Assembly (NCBI GenBank): GCA_964504665.1
Contig: CAZDEH010000003.1
Coordinates: forward strand, 1-64,000
Source: STC-54 sp964504665
GTDB taxonomy: Bacteria; Patescibacteriota; Microgenomatia; Daviesbacterales; UBA10151
DNA length: 64,000 bases
Direction: 5' to 3'
Part shown: positions 43,115-51,385 of the stretch, piece by piece
Position numbering within the stretch: position 1 is the stretch's first letter
Layout: each line of letters begins with the position of its first letter
Notes under the pieces: model-generated
Seen by the model: only the letters and a program-made list of their open reading frames with translations
What the model was told of the DNA's origin: nothing
The model's database searches: none
Program-made: the position numbers and the translations under genes

Positions 43115-43681
43115 ATGTCAGATGATACACAAGAAAATGTACAAGAAGAAAAAATTGAAGAAGCTGTAGAACAAGCAACTGAATCTGCTGAAGAAGCTAA
43201 AGAGGCTGTTGAAGAAGTTAAAGAAACAGTCGCAGAGATTAAAGAGGAAATCAAAACAGACGCACCAAAAACTTCCAAAAAAGCTTCTAAAGCAGTTTCT
43301 AAAGACTTAGAAAAAATTATTGAGCAAATTGAAAAATTGACAGTTTTAGAACTGGCTGATTTAGTTCATGCCTTAGAAGAAAAGTTTGGTGTGAGTGCCG
43401 CTGCTCCTATGGCAGTAGCTACTGCAGGCGCTGCTCCAGCTAATGGCGCAGAACCAGTGGAAGAAAAAACTACCTTTAATGTCATTTTAAGCTCTGGTGG
43501 AGCTAACAAAATAGCTGCTATTAAAGCAGTGAGAGAAATTGTACCAACACTTGGCTTAAAAGAAGCGAAAGATTTAGTTGAAGCTGCTCCAAAACCAGTC
43601 TTAGAAAGTGTTAACAAAGCTACAGCTGAAGAAGCAAAGGCAAAATTAACAGCAGCTGGTGCAACCGTAGAATTACAGTAA
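43115..43681 (+). CDS. rplL: 50S ribosomal protein L7/L12 with long acidic N-terminus
   Basis: 188 residues from the ATG at 43115. Upstream in-frame codons overlap rplJ and are not part of L12. The C-terminal domain is classic: TTFNVILSSGGANKIAAIKA and LGLKEAKDLVEAAPKPV. The N-terminal dimer domain is EKIIEQIEKLTVLELADLVH. Ahead of it are about 65 residues of Glu/Ala-rich sequence (VQEEKIEEAVEQATESAEEA) not found in usual 120-residue L12. It recruits translation GTPases. Confidence 0.95.
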   Translation: MSDDTQENVQEEKIEEAVEQATESAEEAKEAVEEVKETVAEIKEEIKTDAPKTSKKASKAVSKDLEKIIEQIEKLTVLELADLVHALEEKFGVSAAAPMAVATAGAAPANGAEPVEEKTTFNVILSSGGANKIAAIKAVREIVPTLGLKEAKDLVEAAPKPVLESVNKATAEEAKAKLTAAGATVELQ

Positions 43682-43696
43682 ACCTTGCAATCAATT

Positions 43697-43748
43697 AAGC
43701 TTCTGGATATGAGTTTTTAGATCTAAAATCCATAACAGAAGCTTTTTT
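43697..43748 (+). terminator. Terminator after rplL
   Basis: AAGCTTCTG pairs with CAGAAGCTT across a nested GGAT...ATCC and TTTTAGATCTAAAA stem, followed by TTTTTT. It ends the rplJ-rplL transcript. Confidence 0.85.
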
Positions 43749-43788
43749 GTATTTCTGAGGCTCCAATGAAAAATAGATTCTAAAACTG

Positions 43789-43817
43789 TTGACAAGTACC
43801 CTATAACATGGTAAGAT
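43789..43817 (+). promoter_or_regulatory. Promoter with short leader
   Basis: TTGACA, 17-nt spacer, TAAGAT. The ATG at 43828 follows after 10 nt, so the mRNA is nearly leaderless. Confidence 0.75.
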
Positions 43818-43827
43818 TCTGACTATT

Positions 43828-44514
43828 ATGATTGAGAGAGCTTTTGAAGAAGCACAATTACATCAGGATAATAAAGGAAACGCTACTAGGCGGTTTGCTA
43901 TTGAGCAAGCTTGGAATCTATTAAGAGCTGCTGGGGTAACTGATCCTGCTATTACCGATCAGGCTGTAGCTACAAGACTCCAAAGAGCAGTAGAATCTCT
44001 ATATTTTATCACTGAAGGATTGGGAGTAAGAAGCATTCTGGATATTGGGGGTAAGTCAGTAGATCGACTAGAAGCTGATGTCAAAAGGGTAAGAAATATA
44101 GGCGGATATGCTTCAGATGTGGTGCATAATCCTAAATTTACGACTCTTGAGAAAGTTACACCCATAGAAATAATTAAACTACCAGTTTCTGCTTTAGGAT
44201 TGGATGGTACTCCTACTACCAAACAAGTTCTTGGAAGAATCCCACAATGTAGAGTAGGAGATATGGCTTTAGAGCTTTGTCCTGTAGAAGTAGGACTACA
44301 TCTGGCGATAAAAGATACAGAACAACCTTTAAGTGACTGTTACTATATTATGCACGAACCAATTCCCGACCGTCACGGCTCTCCGCTCGTGTTCGGGCTG
44401 GAGCGTGACGCTCGCGGACTTTGGTTGAGCGTTTCTTGGGCTAGACCTGACCGCAGGTGGCTTCCTGAGTATCAGTTAGTTTGTGCTCTCCGAAGGTTGC
44501 AGTACTGCGTTTGA
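43828..44514 (+). CDS. Hypothetical protein, 228 aa
   Basis: A soluble protein with a helical N-terminal half (RFAIEQAWNLLRAAGVTDPA) and a C-terminal half of strands. The DNA at 44367-44465 is clearly GC-richer than its surroundings and contains CGTCACG...CGTGACG. It encodes PDRHGSPLVFGLERDARGLW, so part of the C-terminus may come from a palindromic repeat. No function is recognised. Confidence 0.6.
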   Translation: MIERAFEEAQLHQDNKGNATRRFAIEQAWNLLRAAGVTDPAITDQAVATRLQRAVESLYFITEGLGVRSILDIGGKSVDRLEADVKRVRNIGGYASDVVHNPKFTTLEKVTPIEIIKLPVSALGLDGTPTTKQVLGRIPQCRVGDMALELCPVEVGLHLAIKDTEQPLSDCYYIMHEPIPDRHGSPLVFGLERDARGLWLSVSWARPDRRWLPEYQLVCALRRLQYCV

Positions 44515-45006
44515 ACAATAAACTGTCTTAAGAAAAAGTACTTTTCTTTTGGAATCTATCACATAAGGTACAGCATAAGCATATTCTTCTCTCTTTATTA
44601 CCAATATTCTTTGGTAAGTATATTTTTTATTAGCATGTATTAAATCATCTATTATCTTTTTTCTTCAATAGTAACGATAACATCCTCAAGCCCTATCTAT
44701 CTCGTTTCTTTTAGTAACAGATTTTTCTCCTCAGAGAACTCAATTCTATAACCTTAAAAAGGTTTCAAGCTTTGCTTATAACCTTTATAATTCACAAGTA
44801 TATTATACTTTTTTGTACATACTTTATCAATACTAAAAGAGGAACTTCTTTAGTATTTCCCAGTAGCGTCATTGCGAGGAGGGAGTATCCAACCGACATG
44901 GCAATCTTCCGGGCAAAATGATTAATATCCTGCCATGGAAGATTCCTCGGTTGCACTCGGAATGACAAATCTGCCGGGAAGAACTAATTAGTTACTACAA
45001 CGGAGG
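44515..45006. other. Intergenic region of 490 bp
   Basis: The first 330 bases are AT-rich with no convincing gene. At 44868-44966 there is a large palindromic element, described separately. The rest is short spacing before the stop of the cohesin-like gene. Confidence 0.5.
44868..44966. repeat. Large interspersed palindromic element, GTCATTGCGAGG type
   Basis: The left arm GTCATTGCGAGGAGGGAGTA (continuing to GGCAATCTTCC) pairs with a right arm GGAAGATTCCTCGGTTGCAC (continuing to GGAATGAC), over 99 bases. Such elements, with inward-facing attgcgagg/cgcaatgac ends, occur in many bacterial genomes. It is probably non-coding and folds into a cruciform. Confidence 0.75.
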
Positions 45007-45924
45007 TTATGGAAGCAAACCGACATCTCTGAGGATTTTAGTGAGTTTTGAATAATCAAACACATTAACTACCCCATCTTGATTCATGTCTGCTTTCAGA
45101 GTACCTTGACCTTGACTACCCCAGGCAGAAAGAAGCACACTTAAATCCTGCAAGTCTACTTTTGTGTCCTGATTAACATCTCCTTCCAGAGACCCTATTG
45201 GAGTAGGGGTTAAGGTAGGAGAAGGCAACACCTCTATCGTGGGAGTCACAGTTGATGAAGGAGATGCAATCGGCGTTTCCCCCAAAATTTTGATAGTGAC
45301 TCCTGTTTTGGAAGATAAAATATTGGCATTATCCGAGTTTCGATAAATTGTGGAAGTATCATTAAAGGAAATAGTAGCCTCCCCAGGAGATTTAGGGGTA
45401 AAAATTACATCTGCCATAGCAGAACCGCTTGATTCAGGCTGTGACTGAAAACCAGGGTTAGGCACACCTCCTACTAAACTAACAGATCCGGTCTCGTTAT
45501 CAATAGTGTTTTCCACCCAATTACTAATAAACCAATTTTTGATAAACCCACTTGCTGTGGCTTCTGATCGGAGGTCAATACTTTTAGCCTGAAGAATATT
45601 GTTGGGAAATTTTAATTTGGCTACAAATAGATTTGCACTGTCATTATCTGATTTAACTAAAACAGATACCTTAATTTGGCCTCCCAGGGTAGCTTCTGTA
45701 GGACTTGCATTTAAAATAAAGCTAGCACCGTGTGAGGATACCGGGGGCACCTGAGGCTCTTCCTGGGGCTTTGGCTTTGCTTTTAAAAAATATGCTGCAC
45801 CTAAAATTACTATAAGAAGCAACAATATACCAACTGCCAGAATCATTTTTTTTGGAATAACAGCACTGGGTTTTTTCTTTATACCAGGATCTATGAGAGT
45901 TGTTTGGGGCAGTTGTTGATCCAT
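45007..45924 (-). CDS. Membrane-anchored cohesin-like/dockerin protein
   Basis: 305 residues from the ATG ending at 45924. A longer frame adds an unlikely 12-residue start. One membrane helix (MILAVGILLLLIVILGAAYF) is followed by a cohesin-type beta sandwich (ASFILNASPTEATLGGQIKV, later GEATISFNDTSTIYRNSD), a Pro/Thr linker, and a type I dockerin with GDVNQDTKVDLQDLSVLLSA and ADMNQDGVVNVFDYSKLTKI. It could bind the dockerin protein at 39240. Function is inferred. Confidence 0.85.
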   Translation of the reverse strand: MDQQLPQTTLIDPGIKKKPSAVIPKKMILAVGILLLLIVILGAAYFLKAKPKPQEEPQVPPVSSHGASFILNASPTEATLGGQIKVSVLVKSDNDSANLFVAKLKFPNNILQAKSIDLRSEATASGFIKNWFISNWVENTIDNETGSVSLVGGVPNPGFQSQPESSGSAMADVIFTPKSPGEATISFNDTSTIYRNSDNANILSSKTGVTIKILGETPIASPSSTVTPTIEVLPSPTLTPTPIGSLEGDVNQDTKVDLQDLSVLLSAWGSQGQGTLKADMNQDGVVNVFDYSKLTKILRDVGLLP

Positions 45925-46050
45925 TAATTTAAGTATAGGAGGCATGGCGTGGTTTCGCAACTCTTTAAGATCCGGAACACTTTAATAGCTCTTTTGCGAT
46001 CAATTAACTACTTTAAATATATCTTTTCTATCTAATATTAAGTTCTACTC

Positions 46051-46080
46051 TTGACACTGTCTGAAGATGTGTGATATAAA
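46051..46080 (+). promoter_or_regulatory. Promoter with short leader upstream of the HTH gene
   Basis: TTGACA, 18-nt spacer, TATAAA. The -10 ends 10 nt before the ATG at 46091, supporting that start over an upstream ATG at 46067. Confidence 0.8.
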
Positions 46081-46090
46081 TTTTACTAGT

Positions 46091-46306
46091 ATGGCAGAGA
46101 AAATTTCACTCGAAAATCTCCCGGATTTATTAACAGTCAAAGAAGTAGCAGAAGTACTGCGTGTTTCTCCACTCACTATAAAAAGGTGGGGTAAAAGAGG
46201 AAAACTTCCTGCTATTAGAATCAATTCCAGAGGTGATAGAAGATATAAGAAAGAAGCTGTTCTTTGGCTCTTAGGAATTACTCAGAAAGTAGCTTCTGTT
46301 GTTTAA
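46091..46306 (+). CDS. MerR/excisionase-type HTH protein
   Basis: 71 residues. The whole protein is one winged HTH: LLTVKEVAEVLRVSPLTIKR, WGKRGKLPAIRINSRGDRRY. Such proteins are excisionases or small regulators. No integrase is nearby. The same HTH type makes up the N-terminus of the 874-residue S74 protein. Confidence 0.85.
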   Translation: MAEKISLENLPDLLTVKEVAEVLRVSPLTIKRWGKRGKLPAIRINSRGDRRYKKEAVLWLLGITQKVASVV

Positions 46307-46584
46307 TTAAAACTATATAAAAAAGGGGGTTCTCTCAAAAAGACAGTTCGCTCACTTTAACTGACGGAATAATTCTTAGTGGCAAACCTGTCAAGGTCAG
46401 TTTTAGTAGCAAAAACTGTTTTTAAGTTTTTTAACATCAATATCAGTAATCATAAAAAATAATATACCAAAAAAAAGTTGTAATATCCAAGAGAGACAAA
46501 AGAGATTAAAATTATTTGACTAAATCAGCACTCGGAATAATATATTGCTAATACTACTAGATTAGATTTTTGGGAGAGTGTAAA

Positions 46585-47094
46585 CTACACCGTAGAGATC
46601 TGGGGATGGATATGATAGTTAGGATTTGGCTCAAATCCCACCTCACCCTTTTTATCTATGATATAGTATGCCAAACCATGTTTATCTTTAATATCTTTTA
46701 TACTATTTTCCTGTACCCCTAACGGTGAATTTTCAATCACCACTAAATAATTTTTACCGACATTAGCAATAGTGTGTCCATACCCTGCGGGAATTTCAAC
46801 TATGGATGTGGGTCTTAACCCCACTATTCTAATTTCTTTAGCTTCCCCATTATCATCATTTCTTTGCATAATCAAAACTCCTTGACCATATACAACATGA
46901 TAAATTTCCACCTCTTTATAATTATGAAAGTGACCATAAATTTTATTAAACTCTATTCCGTTAACACCAGGACTAATGATAATAATATTTTGTCCCCCTT
47001 CTCCGGATATTATAAAATACGGTTCTTTTACCCCCGGAGCTTTGTCATCCATTAGTACATCTTTAAGTTCTTGGTGAGTACAGGCAGTAATCAT
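46585..47094 (-). CDS. Cupin-type glucose-6-phosphate isomerase-like protein
   Basis: 169 residues. The cupin metal site is GHFHNYKEVEIYHVVYGQGV (two His and Glu), with the second cupin motif VEIPAGYGHTIANVGK. It matches the archaeal-type phosphoglucose isomerase (GPI) family, which interconverts glucose- and fructose-6-phosphate with a bound metal. The start and end are typical in length. It could also be a related sugar-phosphate cupin. It lies just upstream of the WecG/TagA-like gene on the same strand. Confidence 0.78.
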   Translation of the reverse strand: MITACTHQELKDVLMDDKAPGVKEPYFIISGEGGQNIIIISPGVNGIEFNKIYGHFHNYKEVEIYHVVYGQGVLIMQRNDDNGEAKEIRIVGLRPTSIVEIPAGYGHTIANVGKNYLVVIENSPLGVQENSIKDIKDKHGLAYYIIDKKGEVGFEPNPNYHIHPQISTV

Positions 47095-47126
47095 TTCCTT
47101 ACTATTTCAGCTTACACAAACCAAAT

Positions 47127-47840
47127 CTATTTAGTCAAGACTAACCATAAAAATTTTATCAAAACAGATTGTCTTTTAACTCTCCACGGTTGAAGTATTA
47201 GTCTAAATAACCACTCCAAACCTAATACCCTCATCCCCCATGGGGCTCTTAATACTTTTCCTGATAGATAATCAAAAGCGCCTCCTATCCCTATTGCCAC
47301 TTTAACAGGCAATTTATCCAGGTTGTTAACGATCCACTTTTCCTGCTTAATATGACCAAAACCTACAAATAAAATATCTACACGTAATTTCCTGTGTTTA
47401 TCACTGGAAAACAAGGCAGTCTCCTTACCATTCTTATCAACCATAGGACCATCTTCTGCATATAATATCTTCAGTTTTTGATATTTTTTCCGTAAGCGCT
47501 CAGCAGCCTTCTTTGCTACTCCCTTTTTACCACCTAAAAAGCCTACACTAAAGCCCTTATCGGCTAAAACAAGACAAAGTTTTTCCATCAAATCAATACC
47601 AGTAGTGGTGTGTTTAATACTTCTTGATAACTTTAAACCTACCCCATCAGGAATAGCTAAATCAGCTCTGTTTAGAATCTCTTTAAATTCGGAATCTGTT
47701 TGGGCAGCCATAATAAATTCAGGATTTGGAGTAACTACATATCTTTTTTTATCTGACTTCAACCAGTTTATCACTATATCAACGGCTTCCTTCAAAGAAA
47801 CGTCGTCAATGTTTACTCCCAGAATATTTACTTTTTCCAT
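47127..47840 (-). CDS. WecG/TagA/CpsF-family glycosyltransferase
   Basis: 237 residues. KVNILGVNIDDVSLKEAVDI, RYVVTPNPEFIMAAQTDSEF, ADLAIPDGVGLKLSR, and GFGHIKQEKWIVNNLDKLPV are all family motifs (GT26). Members add N-acetylmannosamine or related sugars to lipid-linked intermediates in teichoic acid or enterobacterial common antigen synthesis. The donor here is unknown. No membrane helices. Confidence 0.92.
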   Translation of the reverse strand: MEKVNILGVNIDDVSLKEAVDIVINWLKSDKKRYVVTPNPEFIMAAQTDSEFKEILNRADLAIPDGVGLKLSRSIKHTTTGIDLMEKLCLVLADKGFSVGFLGGKKGVAKKAAERLRKKYQKLKILYAEDGPMVDKNGKETALFSSDKHRKLRVDILFVGFGHIKQEKWIVNNLDKLPVKVAIGIGGAFDYLSGKVLRAPWGMRVLGLEWLFRLILQPWRVKRQSVLIKFLWLVLTK

Positions 47841-47937
47841 TTTTAAACAGTATATTTATCTATTATACATTATACATTCTGACATATTTAATATATCTTG
47901 TGACATGGTGAATGCTAAGGTATAGTGCAAATGTATC

Positions 47938-48960
47938 ATGTTTAACTTTGGAAAACGTATTGCTATTGATCTTGGAACAGCTAACAGTTTGGTCTATGTG
48001 GCAGGAGAAGGAATCATTCTGAACGAACCCACTGTGGTGGCTGTAGGGACGGATGATAACCGGGTTTTGGCTGTGGGGAATGAAGCCAAAGAGATGCTCG
48101 GCCGAACTCCTGGTAATATCACGGCTTCAAGACCGATGCGAGACGGTGTGATTGCCGATTATGTTATTACTGAAGCAATGCTGCGCTATTTTATCGATAA
48201 GGTTTGCGGTCACTCTCGGCTTTTTAAGCCGGAGGTAATGATTTGTGTTCCGGCCGGAGTCACCTCAGTTGAGCGAAGAGCGGTGTTGGATGCCACTCTC
48301 TCAGCCGGTGCCAAAACTGCTTACCTTATTGATGAACCACTTGCAGCCGCAATTGGTGCCAAAATCCCCATTGCCAATCCTTCTGGCAATATGATCGTGG
48401 ATATAGGTGGAGGTACTGCTGAGGCAGCTGTGATCTGTTTGGGAGGTGTTGTTGTTCACTCTTCTATCCGTGTTGGTGGAAATAAGATTGATGAGGCTAT
48501 TGCCTCTGCTATCAGGAAAAAATACAGTTTGATTATAGGAGAAAATCAGGCTGAAGACGTAAAAATTAAAATTGCCTCTGCCATCCCTATCAAAAGAACC
48601 CAGGATGAGAAAACTATGGAAGTCCGTGGTAGAGATAGTATTACCGGACTTCCCAGAACTATCATACTTTCAACATCCGAGGTTCATGAGATGATCGAAT
48701 CCGCTGTTTTAAAAATTATTTCCGCGGTCAAAGGAGTTTTAGAACAAACTCCTCCGGAGTTAGCCTCAGATATTATTGATAAAGGAATCGTTCTATCCGG
48801 AGGTACAGCACTTCTTTGTAATCTGGACAAATTAATGACTTCGGCAACAGGTGTCCCTTGTCATGTGGCTGAAAACCCTTTGATGTGTGTAGCTTACGGC
48901 ACAGGTATGGCCTTAGAAAATCTGGATTTGTATAAGCGTTCAGTCAGCTCAAAACGCTGA
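47938..48960 (+). CDS. mreB: Rod-shape-determining protein MreB, copy 2
   Basis: 340 residues, full length. Phosphate-1 RIAIDLGTANSLVYV, the connect-1 region GKEARRMLGR-equivalent GNEAKEMLGRTPGNI, phosphate-2 MIVDIGGGTAEAAVI, and adenosine motif GIVLSGGTALL are present. The gene is somewhat GC-richer than its neighbours. It is distinct from the partial mreB at 1-796. MreB polymers direct lateral wall growth. Two copies may have split tasks. Confidence 0.96.
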   Translation: MFNFGKRIAIDLGTANSLVYVAGEGIILNEPTVVAVGTDDNRVLAVGNEAKEMLGRTPGNITASRPMRDGVIADYVITEAMLRYFIDKVCGHSRLFKPEVMICVPAGVTSVERRAVLDATLSAGAKTAYLIDEPLAAAIGAKIPIANPSGNMIVDIGGGTAEAAVICLGGVVVHSSIRVGGNKIDEAIASAIRKKYSLIIGENQAEDVKIKIASAIPIKRTQDEKTMEVRGRDSITGLPRTIILSTSEVHEMIESAVLKIISAVKGVLEQTPPELASDIIDKGIVLSGGTALLCNLDKLMTSATGVPCHVAENPLMCVAYGTGMALENLDLYKRSVSSKR

Positions 48961-49011
48961 CTTCTCGCTTGCGACAAGAGTCTTAAAAAAAGTGTATCAA
49001 CCAAAAGATAG

Positions 49012-50202
49012 ATGAAAATAGGTTTTGATGGATCCCGTGCTTTTTTCAATAATAAGACCGGCACGGAAAATTATTCCTTTCAACTCTTAAAACACCTAGC
49101 TAAAATTGACAGTAAAAACCAATATATCATTTATTTAAGACCTTTAGCCTCGCAAGGACCAGCCTTGCAAGGCTGGCCGACTAATTTCCATTTTACTATG
49201 ATTCCTTATTCAAGACTATGGACTCAATTTGGCTTAGCTCAACAAACTTTTAAAGATAAAATTGATGTGCTATTTGTTCCTGCCCACACACTCCCCTTAA
49301 TTAGAAAACCCGGACTTAAAACTGTAGTCACAGTACATGACTTAGGTGCAGAGTACTTACCACAAACTCATCAATTAAAACAAAGGGTATATTTAAAATT
49401 GATAACTGATTTTCAACTTAAATCTGCCGGATATCTTATTGCCGTATCAAGGAATACTAAAGATGATCTGGTGAAAAAAGTCCATATTAATCCTAATAAA
49501 ATCACTGTTATATATGAAGGATATGATAAAACAGCATTTAAACCCTTAAAAACTGATGAATTAAAAGATACTTTAAACTATTACGATTTAGAAAGAGATA
49601 GATATTTCTTATTTGTGGGAACCATCCAACCAAGAAAGAATTTAGAAAGGTTAATTAAAGCTTTTGCTAATTTTTTAGCGGGTGGTGCGAGCCGGGGCGC
49701 CCCATATTTTTATTATGGGGCTGGCGAGCAACAGGACCCGTTAAAGCCCCGAACAAAAAAAATACAACTTATCCTAACTGGTTCTAAAGGTTGGCTTTCA
49801 GAAGAAATTTATGAACTTCCTAAAAAGCTTGGTATCGAAAATCAAGTGAAGTTTTTAGGCTATGTTCCTGACAAGAATTTACCGGCGCTTTACAGCGGAG
49901 CTACCGCCTTACTTTTCCCTTCCTTATTTGAAGGTTTTGGACTACCTCTACTTGAAGCTATGGCTTGTGGAACACCGGTTTTAACATCTAATCTTTCTTC
50001 TATGCCGGAGATTTCAGGAAAAGCAGCACTCCTTGTAGATCCTTACTCTGAAGAACAAATCGCGCAAGGAATTAATAGGCTATTTTACGATCAAAAACTA
50101 AAAAATCAGCTGAAAAAACTGGGAATTGCGCAAGCCCAAAAATATTCCTGGGAAAGATGTGCTGAGGAAACCTTAAAACTACTTGAAGCTACTTCAGATT
50201 AA
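49012..50202 (+). CDS. GT4-family glycosyltransferase with two in-frame repeat insertions
   Basis: 396 residues. The N-terminal domain starts KIGFDGSRAFFNNKTGTENY. The C-terminal GT-B domain has FVGTIQPRKNLERLIKAFAN, and the E-x7-E motif lies in FEGFGLPLLEAMACGTPVL. It transfers a nucleotide-activated sugar to a surface glycan precursor. A 27-bp palindrome at 49147 adds ASQGPALQG, and a 60-bp element at 49680 adds GGASRGAPYFYYGAGEQQDP. Both are in frame and lie in loops. Length without them is normal for GT4. It follows mreB. Confidence 0.92.
   Translation: MKIGFDGSRAFFNNKTGTENYSFQLLKHLAKIDSKNQYIIYLRPLASQGPALQGWPTNFHFTMIPYSRLWTQFGLAQQTFKDKIDVLFVPAHTLPLIRKPGLKTVVTVHDLGAEYLPQTHQLKQRVYLKLITDFQLKSAGYLIAVSRNTKDDLVKKVHINPNKITVIYEGYDKTAFKPLKTDELKDTLNYYDLERDRYFLFVGTIQPRKNLERLIKAFANFLAGGASRGAPYFYYGAGEQQDPLKPRTKKIQLILTGSKGWLSEEIYELPKKLGIENQVKFLGYVPDKNLPALYSGATALLFPSLFEGFGLPLLEAMACGTPVLTSNLSSMPEISGKAALLVDPYSEEQIAQGINRLFYDQKLKNQLKKLGIAQAQKYSWERCAEETLKLLEATSD
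49147..49173 (+). repeat. In-frame 27-bp palindromic repeat (family A) in GT4
   Basis: GCCTCGCAAGG-ACCAG-CCTTGCAAGGC, arms 11 bp with one mismatch, encoding ASQGPALQG in the same phase as the PBP1A copy. Only the loop bases and their residues differ. Confidence 0.83.
49680..49739 (+). repeat. Family B element, in-frame copy in GT4
   Basis: GGGTGGTGCGAGCCGGGGCG and ATGGGGCTGGCGAGCAACAG plus GACCC frame an AT-rich loop, with CCCCAT/ATGGGG pairing. A closely matching copy lies at 57459-57539 in a non-coding position. Confidence 0.82.
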
Positions 50203-51382
50203 TTCCAAATAAATTTGGGATTGTGGCTGTTGGGGTATTAAAGGTAGTTAAAACCACCAACCTACTAGAATCTAACCAGGGAAAAACGTTTACATCTTCA
50301 AATTTACCGGCAAAAATAGCTGATATATTTAATCCATCATACTCCCCTATACTGATTTTATCCTCCAGAATTAAGATTATATGCCTAGAATCAGGTAACC
50401 AATAATATGCTTTTGCCTCAAGTAAATCAAACTCTTTATTAGTCATCAGATCATAAACTTTAAAGCCTTTAAGCAAGTCTCCAGTCTTCAGATTCGTCCC
50501 GATTTTATCGGAACTGTCAGCTTTCAGACTACCAGTTATTATTTTTGATTCATCAGGAGACCATTTTAAAACAGCGGAGCTAGACGCAATCTGTTGAATT
50601 TTTAAATTAGGAATAAGTGCTAGTCTTACCTCATCCTTAATCTTTTGATCTTCATCCCAACCCTTCAGTGTATTTTCAATCAAAGGAGTTATATCTTTTA
50701 AATCACTGAGCGAGGTTTGATAGTCAGCAGATATCAAAAAATTTCTGGCAGCAGCATCACCTACTACTCCCCCTTCTTGCATAGTTACTAACAGTTGTTT
50801 GGAATCCGGTGACCATTTAAAAGTGCTTTTCGAAAAATCCAAGGTAGTCGTTGAAATAACTACTTGATGAGGTTCTGCTCCTCTGTTAAATGATAAGGGT
50901 TGTGTGGTCATAGTCCAAACCCAAATACCTCCTTTTTGCCTTGAATGCTGATCAGAGGTTAAAGGGACAGCAAAGACAAGTTTCTGCCCATCCGGAGATA
51001 ATATTGGATTTATCACACCGTTATAGGTTAGGGGATAAATGGTGGGTAAAGCAGGAAATAGCGTGGCTTTAATCTCCGAAACTATTCCCTCTTTAACCTC
51101 AATATTTTTTTCCCAGGGGATAAACCCTTCTTTAATAAGTTTAATGTTATAAGATTTAGGAGTCAGTTGTGAAAGAGTCGCATTTGTAGCAGTAGCCAAA
51201 TGCCCGTCTATATAGACTGAAGCTCCATCAGGAACTGAGGTAGCTGTAATAATACCTGTTCCTGATATCCTTTTCTCTGTAGGAGAAAAAGTATAACCCT
51301 TACTTAGATATATCGTTATCCCGGCAATAATCCCAATAAATAATATTGTGGCTAATGTAATAACAAACCTCTTACTAATCAT
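50189..51382 (-). CDS. Membrane-anchored PEGA-domain protein with beta-propeller-like repeats
   Basis: 397 residues. A signal-anchor (VITLATILFIGIIAGITIYL) is followed by a PEGA domain at about 42-112: TSVPDGASVYIDGHLATATN, SYNIKLIKEGFIPWEKNIEV. The rest has WD/TolB-like repeats (LSPDGQKLVFAVPL, FKWSPDSKQLLVTM, LKWSPDESKIITG, YYWLPDSRHIILIL). PEGA domains are found in surface proteins. Residues near 296 (SLKADSSDKIGTNLKTGDLL) overlap a CAGTCTTCAG/CTTTCAGAC hairpin and may be an inserted repeat. Overlaps GT4 tail to tail by 14 bases. Confidence 0.85.
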   Translation of the reverse strand: MISKRFVITLATILFIGIIAGITIYLSKGYTFSPTEKRISGTGIITATSVPDGASVYIDGHLATATNATLSQLTPKSYNIKLIKEGFIPWEKNIEVKEGIVSEIKATLFPALPTIYPLTYNGVINPILSPDGQKLVFAVPLTSDQHSRQKGGIWVWTMTTQPLSFNRGAEPHQVVISTTTLDFSKSTFKWSPDSKQLLVTMQEGGVVGDAAARNFLISADYQTSLSDLKDITPLIENTLKGWDEDQKIKDEVRLALIPNLKIQQIASSSAVLKWSPDESKIITGSLKADSSDKIGTNLKTGDLLKGFKVYDLMTNKEFDLLEAKAYYWLPDSRHIILILEDKISIGEYDGLNISAIFAGKFEDVNVFPWLDSSRLVVLTTFNTPTATIPNLFGINLK

Positions 51383-51385
51383 TAG

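Noticed and set aside
48960..49000. Terminator after mreB copy 2
   Set aside because: GACTTCTCGC/GCGACAAGAGTC forms a hairpin, but it is followed by A rather than T runs, so it is at best a weak or leftward signal.
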